A stretch of 64,000 nt of DNA, taken from NCBI GenBank assembly GCA_020809705.1, contig CP085835.1:2108001-2172000 (forward strand). Direction: 5' to 3'. This DNA comes from Calonectria ilicicola. Lineage: Eukaryota; Ascomycota; Sordariomycetes; Hypocreales; Nectriaceae. Below the pieces are notes generated by a model. That model was not told where the DNA came from. It made no database searches and saw only the letters and a list, made by a program, of their open reading frames with translations. Positions 32,865-44,800 of this stretch are shown here, in pieces; position 1 is the first letter of the stretch; every line of letters begins with the position of its first letter. Both the position numbers and the translations under genes were made by a program.

Positions 32865-35851
32865 TTTCAGAAATAATTGTAGAGTTCAGAGACGTGATGG
32901 TAGAGTGTTTGGAAGGGATTGAAGTGATGAGTGCTGTGTAAAGTTTTGGTTTAACGCCGGACCATGCTTGATATTTATACATGCAAAAGACCCTGAACTT
33001 TTTCGATTTTACGGCCGCATAGCGCGTTTGAGCACCGTATGTTGGCCATGTCAAAGATTCGACAGCCTCTCTAACTATTCCTATTGTGTCACCATTCTGC
33101 AAGCTAGCAGCTTTCCTGGACTCCACAACTTCAACCATCCGATTTCAATCTCAAATGAAAATCATTGGACACGTAAAGAGCATGGAGTTATGGCGCCCCT
33201 CTAGATGATGAGGGTTGCAAGGATTGATCTTCTCAGCCAGCCACCGCAAGCCACCAAAGATCAATAGGGCAAGCGCCCGAAGTACTGTTTGACGTAACAA
33301 GATGCAGAGAGTATCGCTCGATCCTTCATAACATCGCGCTGGCCGCTTTGGATAGAACGGTGGTGGATTGATTGTCTGGGCGTGCAGGCAGCACCATACC
33401 ATATATGGCAAGCCGAAGCAGAGTTAGTATTTGGAACCTTCCTGTGGCTACCTGAAAGGCATGCCTTGAGACTAGAGAAATAAAGCCACATGGATTACCC
33501 CCTCGTATGAGCAGTTATTACCAGCTAAAAAAAATAATGCAAACATTGAGCACTAGCATAGAGAAGGCTACCGAGTTTCAAAGTGCCATTTTCGGAGGGA
33601 TCCTATATGAGCCAGAATCTAAGAATGTGTGGGCATTGGTGGGTTGGTTATTCGTGAAATATTTATGTAAACCACGGAATATCTCTTTTAATTCTCATCT
33701 TGTCCCAACTCGCTGTGAGTAGCATGGACATGCAATGTGCTGCCATCGTGGGCCATTAAATTGCTGATACGCGCTCACTGGGCCTGTGAAATTCTCGTTG
33801 AAGCCTGATTTACATGAAGGCGCTGGGCCATACTTGCTTATAATACGAGAACATACGATATGAATTGTGTGTGCACTATTCCACTCTCGTACTATTGCTC
33901 ATTCGATACCGAATGAATAAATATGATCCATGCATCAGGCGAGAAAAAAGTGTCGGAGTCATTTATGGCCTACCATTCATTGGTTTGCATTATTTTTATC
34001 AAATAGCCTATGCTATTTATTATGAGAGATTTTAATATTTCCACCTTCAAATCTCGCGTGACTACGCCACCATATGTCTGAAGCAAAATTGGGTGACTGG
34101 ATTACTCGAATCGGCTGTTACAAATGATTTCAAATAACCACCTATTTACTGTTATCCAGCAAATTAAGGATGATTTCGGATGGCCCTGCCTTGCGACATA
34201 TTGTAATAAACACGCTCTCTGAACGAATGACTCCATTTCATATATTGCATAATTCGTACAAAAGAATTGTCAAAGCATCTGAGCATGCTCTCGGCGAAGC
34301 CGTAATTCAAAACAATGGGTGCTGCGGGCTTCCTGTCGGTCCCATGCATTACTCTAGCGCATATCACACTTCGGGAACAGTCTGTTCAAACACTGAACCC
34401 AGGTTTATTTTGGTGGTTAGATAGTTTGATGCACAACCTGCCAGCCTCCCAGCCGAGGCAAAAAAAAACCCCGTGGCTTGCAGGTCATGAGGGGCCACAT
34501 ACGAGTTCAGCCAGCCTCTACCAGCTCCGTGCGCAGAGGGGCTGCCATTGGCGACCAGTTGTTGAGCCAATGGTTGGGATTTCCACACCCTGCCGACAAT
34601 ATCATTTCAATACTTACTCGGCGGCCTCAATTTCATAACTCACTCTACCCAGCTCAGGCAGTCTATTCATTACAAATATCAAAAATATACAACGGCGACG
34701 GCGATTCTAGGTCAGGGTAGGTGGCTATTTTATGCTTGATTGGAATATATATTAGTGCTTTTGTTGAATGCACTAGACTGCTGCTGGCCCCGATTTGCAT
34801 GAGTGCGGCGTTCTGATGACCGCAATCTGTCGCTTGCTTGCTTCCCTCATTTCATTCATTCCATTTTTGTGATGGGCTAGATGCTCATCGGCATGAGCCC
34901 TTGAATGTGGCACTGACGTGTTTTCTGCAGCGCTAGCCGGAGCCTGAGGGCCTAGAACATTATGTTTCGCCGCTGCGTGAACTACACAAGGATGCATAAT
35001 CGAGGCCCAGCGATGAGTTGGCATCAGGCATATACCACCAATCAATATAACGCCTGACTGTTCAAGCACATCAAATCAATCACGTCTAGTTCATAACCAG
35101 CCAGGCTAACAAGCCATGCTTCTCATTATGGAATAGCTTCGTTTCCACGAACCAGAGACTAGGCACAGCCCAGTGAATGTGGCTAGCTGATGTCCATTCC
35201 GGGGAAGGTGGGGATTGAGGGCCTTGCATCGTTGAATGTACATAGAACCCCCCTGTGACTACTTCTTTAGTTAGTAGACTTTGTGGCTAGAGGGGCAATG
35301 TAGTAAAATACTTTGGTTAGTAGGTCAGTTTTCTTAATTATTATTAATTATTTATCAAATTTGTGATATAAAATTTTAATTAATTAATTTATTATTTATT
35401 TAATTTCCATTTTTTAAAATGATTCCTATTATCATTCCTTCTGTGAGCGGACTTACTGTGTTAGCTGACGGATTCATCACTAATACTATATCGGTGAGCT
35501 ATTTAATAAAGCATTGGATAGGTATGATTATCAAGCTCACGACACGGGACTCTGGCTAGGTCTAGTGATATAAATTGCAATGAACTTGATTCTCTCTCTT
35601 ATTAAGCCAATTTGCTTTTATAGTTGGCAGATTCATCCCGTGATTTGACCATCTTTTTGGCCATATAACAATTCCCAATATAATGAAACCTAACCTATTC
35701 TACTAGATAAGCATATAATAATAATAGAGCTCGCCTAACTTATGCAATTAAACAGAGCACCGAGGCGCAATTTGCATTCGCCTGTTATCCCCATTTCTAT
35801 AATGTCGTAACAAAAACTGATAATTGTAGTGCTCTAGACCATGATTAAGCT
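32865..35851. other. 3-kb AT-rich intergenic region
   Basis: No gene supported. AT richness is extreme at 35330-35420 (runs of TTAATTAATT and TATTTATT type) and high at 33900-34160. Short ORFs lack domains and conserved composition. The pattern fits a decayed, possibly RIP-mutated repeat landscape, but no transposase or reverse-transcriptase remnant could be read. Confidence 0.45.
32972..32979 (-). promoter_or_regulatory. TATA box of the small unknown gene
   Basis: TATAAATA on the minus strand, about 108 bp upstream of the ATG at 32864, at a usual fungal TATA-to-start distance. Confidence 0.45.
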
Positions 35852-37015
35852 CTAGACGTACTCGGCGCAGACCAAATCACCGCCAAGATCCATGACCTCA
35901 CCAATGGTGGCGTTGGGAACGATGCCGACCATCCACAAGTTGTGGTTTAAGGTGGTCACGTTGCCGTCGTCTCCGAAATAGTTGAGGACAGATGCACTAG
36001 GGTAGTCCATGCCGTTCTGGGTTAGGTAGCTGGTCAGAGGGATGTTGCGACCGCCGATCTCGGTGAGGCGGGTTGTCAAGTTAGCTTGCTGCCACTCCCA
36101 CCAGAGACGGTCTAGGTTGGTATGGTGGAGGAAGAACAGGGGTTCACCGGGGCTGCCAACGACGTCAAGCATCTACCAATCAAGTGTCAGTGACCGACCC
36201 TGCGTAATTCCAGAAACATGTTTCTACTTACAGTGCCACCAACTGCAGAGTGGCCAGCGGTGTGAGGGTTGACCTGGTAGCATTCAAAGGCATCCTCATA
36301 GGTGGTGGTGTTGAAGCACTCGTCAATGTTGGCCTGCACGCCGGACTGGAATCCCCTCGAGTTGAAGGATCGGGACAGACAATAGCTGGTGTTTGTCGAA
36401 GTCGCAGTCATGTGAAGAGTCAGGTTCACAAACGGACCGTCCGTCACACAGTCTCCGCCCTCTCCGCCAAAGCCGGTAGTGGGATCGAAAACGGCAGATT
36501 CATTCAGGGCATCCATGTCGAGGACCTCATTCCAATAAGGCTGGCCGCCCTCATACCCACATTCCGACTGCAGCAGATACTCGTGGACGCGCATGAAGTA
36601 GCGGTGCCAAGGCAAAAATGCGCCCTGTGTTCCTCGTTAGGCTCCTCTTGAAATGTCATGGAAATTTCCGCAAGGCTTGGCATACCACATTGTGAATGAT
36701 GTTGGACTGCACTATGTGGGCCCAGTCGAGCTCATCCCAGCGGTTCTGGGCACCGGTGATGCCGGCCTGTGCAGGGCGGGCCATTAGACAAAGTTCAGCG
36801 TCAATGTAGGCGGATTTTTCGGTGTCAGTCATGTTGTGCCTGGCGAAAGGTCAAGGTCAGAATTTGATTTGTCTGCAAATTTACAGAGTGGAAAATAAAA
36901 CTCACCATGCTTTTCGCTGTGTCTTAGTGGTGCAAGTGCTGTTCCATGAAGCAGCCGCCGAGACCACATTGGAAACGGCTAGTAAAGAGAGAAGAGAGGC
37001 TAAAATGGGAGCCAT
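35852..37015 (-). CDS. Secreted tyrosinase (type-3 copper oxidase)
   Basis: Four exons (37015-36906, 36839-36686, 36624-36232, 36172-35852) give 325 residues with introns of 59-66 nt. A signal peptide (MAPILASLLSLLAVSNVVSA) starts the protein. Copper site A is H78, H86 and H95, the last in PWHRYF. Copper site B is H209 and H213 in HTAGH, plus the HH pair at 235-236 in FFLHHTNLDRLWW. These six-His sites define tyrosinases, which oxidise phenols to o-quinones in pigment formation or phenol detoxification. Several N-glycosylation sites (NLT, NTS, NTT) fit secretion. It is short, without the long C-terminal latency domain of mushroom tyrosinases, like other secreted ascomycete forms. A TATAAGAG box lies 110 bp upstream. 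Confidence 0.93.
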
Positions 37016-39029
37016 GTTTTTTTGTTTTCAGTGAGTAAAAAACTATTGGTGTTTAAAATGAATGAAGAGCGAATTGGAACTCTGAGATGTGCCTGAAGAC
37101 CTTTCTACAAGCATCACCAAGAGACTCTTATACATGTCCAAGAGATGGGCTTGCAACTATCGCATCCCGTAAATCCCACATCCCGTGAAAGCCTAGGAGC
37201 ACGGATACAGAATGGCAAGAGACTAGCCTGACCCAGCTAGTAACCGATCAAAGAAGCGGCTTCTCCATAGAATTTTCTATTTCACACCAGCATCCTTGTA
37301 TTATCTGTCTACCAACTCAAACGACAAGGTTAAAAAAATGTTTCCCATTAGGAGTTTGAAGTGGATCCCATATTCCGTAGGAGGATCAGACAAGAGCTCT
37401 CAAGGTGATTTGTTGAATCGGATACCCCGTTCGTTACGCAACCCTGGATCCTAGCCTCTCGTTATCCGGTATCCGCGTCACTGGGTCTGAGACGTTCTCT
37501 TCCTCAGCCCACCCGAATGTTACCCAAGTGGTCGCGAGGACAGCCACGCGTCGCGGGGATCACGGAGAATACCTGAATTGGGTTTTACGGGGGTAAATGC
37601 ATTCGCGTCATAAAACGATATCTAGATTTTCTTTACGTTGGGGTCATTAGAATAGAGTCTTGGCGAGATCCTGACGCGGACAATGGTGGGGGACCAGTTG
37701 TTTTCTCCTCCCGTAAGGTGGGGGTTCAATGGGACAAAAAGGGGTTTGATCCGTGGTAATGGTCGGCTAACGGGCAATCTTGATCTACGGCTGCATGTTG
37801 ATCTGATCGGATTTGTGTCAGGGCTGTTGTGGTTGCATCCAATTCACCTATATTGTGAGGTGTTGTTGCTGGGTGTTGCCCTTCTTGGTTTTTCCTCTCG
37901 GATTCTTCACTCAATCTTTCTCCTGAATTGGCTTCGTGACGACGCATGATTCGATAAAGCTTGGCGGAGGCGGGCGCTCAAGCCCAGCGCTTTGCCTATT
38001 GCAGATAAGATCTTCATCTTTTCTTGGCCCGTTCGCTAAACGGGTGACGGAGAGTTATGCCAAGCCATGTCAGCCCTGGATGAGGCCTACATCTCGCCCG
38101 TATCGATGTAACAAGTTCGTAATACCCGTGGACCCAAATCTCGCTCGGACCGTTTCAATTGGTTAATCTAGTTGATTAATCGTAAGCTGGGTCGTCAAGG
38201 TCGTGTGGGCGAATCGGTATCTTCGGCTAAGGGGCTGCAGCCCCACAAGGCATGTTGGTTGACCATGGCACTCGCTCGTTTCGGCACTCGGCCATAATCA
38301 AAAGCATCATTGTTTCCAATTCTACGAGGTCTATGTTATGACCGGAATTGTTGCGATGGGAGATATGATTATGAGTGAACATCGAATCAAAATACTTTGT
38401 TGCCGAGAATTATAATTTTTGGTTGCGGCGTTGGCAGTCGAGCCTCGCTTATTATCACACCATCTCAGCTGGAGAGGCAATATTTACGAGACAAGACGTG
38501 CTATAGCGTCGATGTAACTCTGGGGTTCTTAACGATCTATATCTTGAGAATAAGACCCACGAGTCTTGCGTAATGGTTGACTGCGCCCCGTCGGATGGCT
38601 AAGTTAGCGGGATAGTTGACAAATAGATTCGATATCTGATGTTTTGCGTTTCAGGAGGCAAAGGGGGATGAAATTATCTTATTGATAGACTATTTTAGCT
38701 AAACTCATCCCAGAGGTCTCTTTTAAAAGGACTGTGTTGTCATCCAGTGAAACTGACATAATGTGGCCAAAATGTTTAAACGATTGACTGGTTTTGGTAT
38801 TTTCAACGAGCGAGGCGTTGCTTAAGTACATGTAAGTAATGAACCGTATGCAAACAAGAAAAGCCAACAATTCCTGTGACAGCTTATTCTCAATTTAGTC
38901 CGAGCTGTTTGTAATCCCAAACCAATTTCGATTATAATTATTCTCTTCATGAAAGTTGTAGGCCGAAAAAAGTCGGCGAATATTGTTTCAACGAGCGGCG
39001 CGATGATCGAATCAAGAATTTGTATGATT
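37016..39029. other. 2-kb intergenic region, no gene seen
   Basis: Tyrosinase promoter at the left, the 3' side of the proline-rich secreted gene at the right. Short ORFs at 37683-38166 and 38679-38870 have no support. Confidence 0.45.
37125..37132 (-). promoter_or_regulatory. TATA box of the tyrosinase gene
   Basis: TATAAGAG on the minus strand, about 110 bp upstream of the tyrosinase ATG at 37015. Confidence 0.45.
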
Positions 39030-39476
39030 CTATTCCAATTCGAATGGTTCGAAGCACGGGTTCCAATTGCAAACTATCTCGAAGATGCAAATCGCAGGGC
39101 AAATCCTCTGAGTGCAAGGCTTGCAGCGCGTGGTACATCCCGTAGGCGGCGATTCCCACGTGCGCCATGGGCACACGGTAACCAGTCTGATATATTGGGG
39201 GCACATGAGCCCGGGCGAGCAAACGGGCCTGATAGAATCCTGATAACAGCCGCTAAGTGGGCAAAAATCAGGGGCCGATGCTGTCGGTGTTGCGGGCGTG
39301 AGCGTGGCCGTCAACGTGGGGGTTGCTACGGGCGGCGGCACTGGGGTTAAGGTGACGGGCGGTACTGGGGTTAAGGTAACAGGCGGTACTGGGGTTAAGC
39401 TGGCTGGCGGAAACGGGACAGGAATAACGACGGCCGTTACCGTCGCAACGAGGCAAGGGAGGATAGACCACTTCAT
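39030..39476 (-). CDS. Small secreted protein with LTPVPPVT repeats and Cys-rich tail
   Basis: Single-exon frame of 148 residues from ATG 39476. A signal peptide (MKWSILPCLVATVTAVV) leads into proline/valine/threonine-rich repeats (LTPVPPVT, three near-perfect copies, encoded by a 24-bp direct repeat at about 39340-39410) and a Thr/Pro/Ala linker. The last 75 residues contain about twelve cysteines. A possible intron in the tail cannot be excluded, because a second frame is open across the same DNA. Such repeat-plus-Cys architecture is typical of fungal surface proteins and effector candidates; function unknown. A TATAAAGC box lies about 100 bp upstream. Confidence 0.65.
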   Translation of the reverse strand: MKWSILPCLVATVTAVVIPVPFPPASLTPVPPVTLTPVPPVTLTPVPPPVATPTLTATLTPATPTASAPDFCPLSGCYQDSIRPVCSPGLMCPQYIRLVTVCPWRTWESPPTGCTTRCKPCTQRICPAICIFEIVCNWNPCFEPFELE

Positions 39477-40609
39477 AATTAGGCTGATTTTGGTAAGAGG
39501 AGATAGATGCGATAATTGATGATGTTTACTGAAGAATGAGGATGGGGAAAAGCTGGCTGTAGAGGGATTTGAGACTGCTTTATAGCTCGATATTTGCCGA
39601 TGTTCCGATCTCTGGATTTCTCGTTCTGTATCTAGGTGATTACCAGTTTTAGGCTTGTGAACTGAACGTGAGGAATTCTCTGCCAAGAATAGAAACGTCT
39701 GGTATGGAAATAGTGGTCATTTGAGTAGGGCCAACCACCATGATTCGAGTTGCCGAGTACAAAACGTTCACGGATACAACCGCTGAATCGATTTTTTTCA
39801 GCTCTGAGAGAAAAAACATAAAAAATAAACTCAGGATCTCAAGACAGCAAAGATTTACGGTGCCAAGTCTGGAACTACAAAAGTACTAGAAAAACCACTG
39901 AGTTATTGCCCCACTCATTTTCAGCTCCGACAGCCACAGCCGACTGTGGATTGTTTAGTGAATTAAAGCCGATAACGTGGCAGAACAGCCTTACAGGGCG
40001 GGTGATAAATTGATTCTCCCTAGGACGGAACTTTTTTGGCCTAGAATCTTTCGCCGCTTGTTTAAAAAAAAAACATATGATGCAATTACAACCTTATTTC
40101 GATGCCGTTATGCCGTTTATGATTAGATGGGTGGTTTATGCGGTCTTGCCGCGTGCTATTACCTGTTTAATTTGAGAAGTGAGAAGAAAAGTAGAAGAAT
40201 TAAGCCACTAAATGCAATAAAGCATGTTCATAACAGCAGTCAAGTATTTGTCCCTTCTTTTCCAAGGTGTACTGAGCCGCATGATGATATCGTTACAATG
40301 CAGGAAGTGGCAGTCATGTAAAATCATCAGGCACGTGAAGGCGGCGCTGGAATTGGTCCCCAATTTTCTTCACTCAAAGCCACATTGAAGAACCATTCGC
40401 TACACTCTTACGTTGCGATACACTAGCCTTTTTGAGCCAGAAACTTGGCATGAATCGTACATTTAGACCTCAAAATCACCAGAGTCGAAGCACTGATATG
40501 TCACGTCGAGACTGGAATGGAACGATAATTGGATAAATTTAGAAATGGATGCATTTCAGCCGCACCCGGGATATCTTGTATTTCGCTTCTTCATAACACA
40601 TTACTCATA
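39477..40609. other. Intergenic, no gene seen
   Basis: Promoter of the proline-rich secreted gene at the left and 3' side of the F-box gene at the right. No supported ORF. Confidence 0.45.
39577..39584 (-). promoter_or_regulatory. TATA box of the proline-rich secreted gene
   Basis: TATAAAGC on the minus strand, about 101 bp upstream of ATG 39476. Confidence 0.45.
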
Positions 40610-41440
40610 TTAATTCCACGTTCCGTGGACAACCTCGGCAACTTCGTGGCGGCAACACCAATCCCGCATTTGGACCTCGAAGTAGAGTTGGTTTGCTTCC
40701 TCTTGTGTTCTGACCGTAACGCCGCGTTTTCCTCCTCTCCAAACGGGGACCATTGCTGGCGGATAGTCCCATTCATATGTGTTGAAACACTCGTAATCTT
40801 CATCCGCTACCATATCTGATAGCTCGTCGCTGGAAAATTTGGACCAGTGGAGGATATTATCTCTCCCCATCCTCACTATGTCCTGATCATAGCGGATCTG
40901 CTCATACATGCGCTCATCAGCGGGATGTTGTTGGAAACACTCGCGACAAAGGCCCCTCTCGGCGGTCAAGCGCCCCCATCGCTTGAAACGGTTATGGCAC
41001 CAGATGCAGATGCCCGTCTCCTTCCTGTCTACCGAGAGGTCCTTTCGTTGATTGGTGAAGCGAGTTAGTCGAAAATTCCTGGGCGCAGTCGAGCTGGGGT
41101 AATAACGAGAATAAAAGTGGGCCTCATAGCCGTACTTGACAATACTACATTCGTAGCAAGATCGCAAATCGGCCTTGTTGGTTTTTTCCTTGTCGGTAAA
41201 GGCGGACGCGGGCCGCATGCGCGCGCACCAGACGCATGCGAGCCGCCGCCGCTTTACCGCCCAAGCCGAGTCATTGGCGGCGACGAGATCGAGGTAGTTA
41301 GAAGACTGGGGAGGGATGAGAGATGCAATGTAGGTGCATGTGGCTCGGAAATGGGTGGTGTCCGGGAATTGAAGCTGGCCAATTATTAGGAGATGCAGCT
41401 CAGTTGGGAGAGAGAAAAGGTGGAGAGCGCTGTGAGGCAT
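40610..41440 (-). CDS. F-box protein with two CxxC pairs
   Basis: Single exon, 276 residues, ATG at 41440. The N-terminus reads LFSLPTELHLLIIGQL followed by RATCTYIASLIP, an F-box pattern (Leu-Pro-x-Glu plus a hydrophobic helix), which would bind Skp1 in an SCF ubiquitin ligase. It is followed by CVWCARM with SCYECS, and by CIWCHNR with CRECF: two paired zinc-ribbon-like CxxC...CxxC units commonly seen in an expanded fungal F-box family. Targets are unknown. The track upstream starts at a TTG; the first ATG fits the F-box position and is preferred. Confidence 0.85.
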   Translation of the reverse strand: MPHSALHLFSLPTELHLLIIGQLQFPDTTHFRATCTYIASLIPPQSSNYLDLVAANDSAWAVKRRRLACVWCARMRPASAFTDKEKTNKADLRSCYECSIVKYGYEAHFYSRYYPSSTAPRNFRLTRFTNQRKDLSVDRKETGICIWCHNRFKRWGRLTAERGLCRECFQQHPADERMYEQIRYDQDIVRMGRDNILHWSKFSSDELSDMVADEDYECFNTYEWDYPPAMVPVWRGGKRGVTVRTQEEANQLYFEVQMRDWCCRHEVAEVVHGTWN

Positions 41441-41823
41441 CACACTGAATGAGTGAGTGCAACTGTGTGAAATGAAAAAGAGCGACAATTGATGGGCTCG
41501 TTGATTGACACCACTTTGAGGAACTGCTATGGCGGTCTTATTTAATATCTAAGGCTGGCTTTTTTTTTTTTTTTTATTTGCAACTGTTCCCTCCTTGTTG
41601 GCGTGGCTGAGACCTCATCTCGCTCTCGCTCAAAGCGACTAGCACAGCCTCCTCGGCCGTAGCCGGTGACTCAATCGGTGTTGAGGTGAGCTAACCATCT
41701 CCACTAAGTTGTCGAGCCGGGATAAATAAAGATCTGGTGAGTCAGCAAGCTAAGCCAGCAACCTTGCCAGGGTATGCGTGGAGACGAGCTGGCGGAGTAA
41801 ACTCGCACTTTGATGCCACGACT
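41441..41823. promoter_or_regulatory. Divergent promoter of the F-box and NLR genes
   Basis: About 380 bp between the ATG codons of the minus-strand F-box gene and the plus-strand NLR gene, so both promoters must lie here. A 16-nt poly-T run is at 41560-41575. No TATA box is obvious. Confidence 0.55.
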
Positions 41824-44800
41824 ATGGATTCTGTCGACCTCGCGGTTGGCATCGCAGGCCTTTGCGGCCTCTTTTCCACTTGCTTGGAAGGCCTGGAGGC
41901 GATAGCATCCTACAGGGCTTACTCTAGCGACTCTCAGGCCCTTGAAACTCAGTTTCGGGCCCAAAAACTCCGCCTTCAAAAGTGGGGTCAGGCCGTTGGC
42001 TTTGACCATGGGGAGCTATTGGATGACCATCATCCCGCAATCGACGATGCCGAGACTAGGGCCATGGTGGAGGATCTGTTGCAAATCATCAACAGCTTTT
42101 GCCAGTCAAATGACGCTGTCCCTAAGAGGTTGGCTCGTGTCGGTAGTGGGTTTAAGCAGCGCGAGCCAGCCATAAACTCCGGCCAACCTGCTGCAGCAAC
42201 AAAGAGACAACGGGCTGTGTGGGCGCTCTGGGGAAAAGGAAAACGTGAAGATGATATCAAATTAGTTTCGGATCTGATTCAACAACTTCATAATTTAGTG
42301 CCCCCTACTCCCATAAAGGAGAGGCAAAGCACACGGCCGCATGGTCACCAGATGCATGAAGGTAAAGACGCTGTCTTTTGTCACCGCATGCTGAATCGCG
42401 TTAATCACCAGAGTAGATGAATCTGAGAGCCAGACAAGTATTTTAGCCGAGGTGAAGCAATTTCTGTCCAGAAGAGAGCGTGAGCGCCAAGGTAAGCACG
42501 CAAACGTTGTAACCTTCTCCCGTTCAAAGCTGACAACTACAGCTGAACTTCGAAGGGACCTTCAATCCTGGATCTCGGGAGACAATTCGCCCAACAATAT
42601 ATTTGACGATGCCACGCAGAAGCGTTTGGATGATACATGTGAATGGATCCTTCGCAACCAACAATTTCTAGACTGGCTGGACGAAGACTCCTCACCACCC
42701 CCTTCAAAGTTGTTTTGGGTCCATGGCCCTGCGGGCTTCGGAAAAACCATCCTCTTTGCAAGAGTTGTCGAGTATCTTACTGAAATACGCAAACCTCCAG
42801 TGGCCTACTTCTTTTTCTCATCCGACTTTGAGAGTCGCCAAGACTACCTCGCGGCGGCCCGCTCATGGCTTTGCCAAATGATACGACGAGAAACTCTGGT
42901 GTTCGAAATTGTTTATGATGAGTGGCTTGCTCATGATGACCCAGTCGCATCTCAATCAATTCTTGAAAAGCTTTTCATCGGTGCGCTTAGATCCGTACCT
43001 GGGTGCATACTTGCGTTGGATGGCGTAGATGAGTGTACATCAATCGAAAAGGTTATTGCCTTACTCGCGCAGGTCGTTGAAGAATCTGAAACCCGCGTTT
43101 TAGTTGTCAGCCGCGCTGATCCAGAGATCCGAGAAGCTCTCGAAGATCATACCGATGCTGATTTCATCGAGTACAGCATATCAGTCGAGGACGTGCGCGC
43201 AGATACAGCCATATATTCGAGGGATATTGTGAATAAAAAGCTATCCAACAAGAAGGAAGACATAAAAGACGACATATCCCGTAGAATAGCTGATAGATGC
43301 GATGGCCAATTTTTATGGGTGAAGATGCAAGCGGATTCCTTACGGAAGGGAATGAATCAATTGCAGCTACAGCGAAAGATCAGCGAAACCCCAACCGAAT
43401 TGGCACGTATGTATGAAAGAAACTGGGATTCAATCATGAAAAAGGAAGAAACCGACAGGCTTCGAGCCTTTACACTGCTTCGATGGGCGGCATTTTCTTA
43501 CAGACCATTGACAGTCAGTGAGATAACCGAAGCTGCATTGATTGAGGATGATGGTAACTACATTGCAGTTGAAGAACTACCCGATGAGTTGGACATCTAT
43601 TACGTGAATAGCGAAATACTTGGCCTCTGCGACTCGCTAATAGAAGTTCGAGGGAATAAAGAAAAAGTGGCCATCATGACGGTACACGTCGCACATTTCT
43701 CAGTCAAGCAATTTCTTCTCCTGAAGTTGACAGGCTTAGCGGATCTTAAAGGTGTTAATGACACTCTGAATGCTTCGTATCAAACAATTCAAAACGCAAT
43801 GCTTGCAAAGAAGTGTATACAGTACATTTCATCCGCGCGAGTTTGGAGTAAAGACCTAGGGCCGTTTCCTTTAACCCTAGGCGTGTCATTCCGACGATAT
43901 GCAGCTACTTGGTTTCGTCATGCAAATTTAGTATCCCACGATGACCCAAATATGCAGAAAATTATCAATGCCTTTTTTGACAGCAAAGATGGAACTTGGG
44001 AGTCGTGGAGACGGTGGTATGACATTCATTTTGCCAAGAGTCAAGTCGATGAAGACGTGGAACCGAATCCTTTATTCTATGCCAGTGCGCTTATGTTGGC
44101 TGATACGGTGAAACATCTACTGAACAGACCAAACTGCGATATAAACCGGGGAGGGGGGCAGGACATGATAACACCTCTCGCTGTTGCCTGCGCCAATGGA
44201 GATGGGGAGATTGTCAACATTTTGCTCGACGCGGGGGCGTCTTTGTTGATCGAAGACCGGATGAAACGCACCCCATTTCATCTATCAATCCAAGGTGGGA
44301 ATATCAGTATAGTCAATGTCTTGCTGGAGAAAGGAGCAGATCCGAACTGCATAGACGAGATTGGCATTACACCCCTTCACGTCGCGGCATTGCATGGCGA
44401 CTCAAAAATGGCTGAGCATCTTTTGGCGAATGGATCAAAACCCATTGCAACTAAACAAGGGACGCCACTGACATATGCGTCAGAATTAGGCCATTTAGAG
44501 ATCGCAAAGCTGTTCCTAGAGATCGGGGTGGATGTGGAGTCTCTGGACATGTTGGGACGGTCTGCTCTCAATATTGCGGCACAAGAGGGAAGACTTGAAA
44601 TTATCAAGCTGCTTCTAGTCAACGGATCAAATGTCAACTCTGCAAACCACCGAGGATTGACTCCACTTCATATGGCGGTATTTGGGGGTTATTTAGAACT
44701 CGTTGAGCTGCTTCTAGAAAAGGGAGCTGACATTGAGATTACGGATCAGCGTCTGTTTGCACCCCTTCACATTGCAACAAACAAAGGCAATGTTGAAATA

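Noticed and set aside
37420..37760. Search for a tRNA in the GC-rich patch
   Set aside because: A GGTTCAA-like string is present, but no flanking stem, anticodon arm or acceptor could be drawn.
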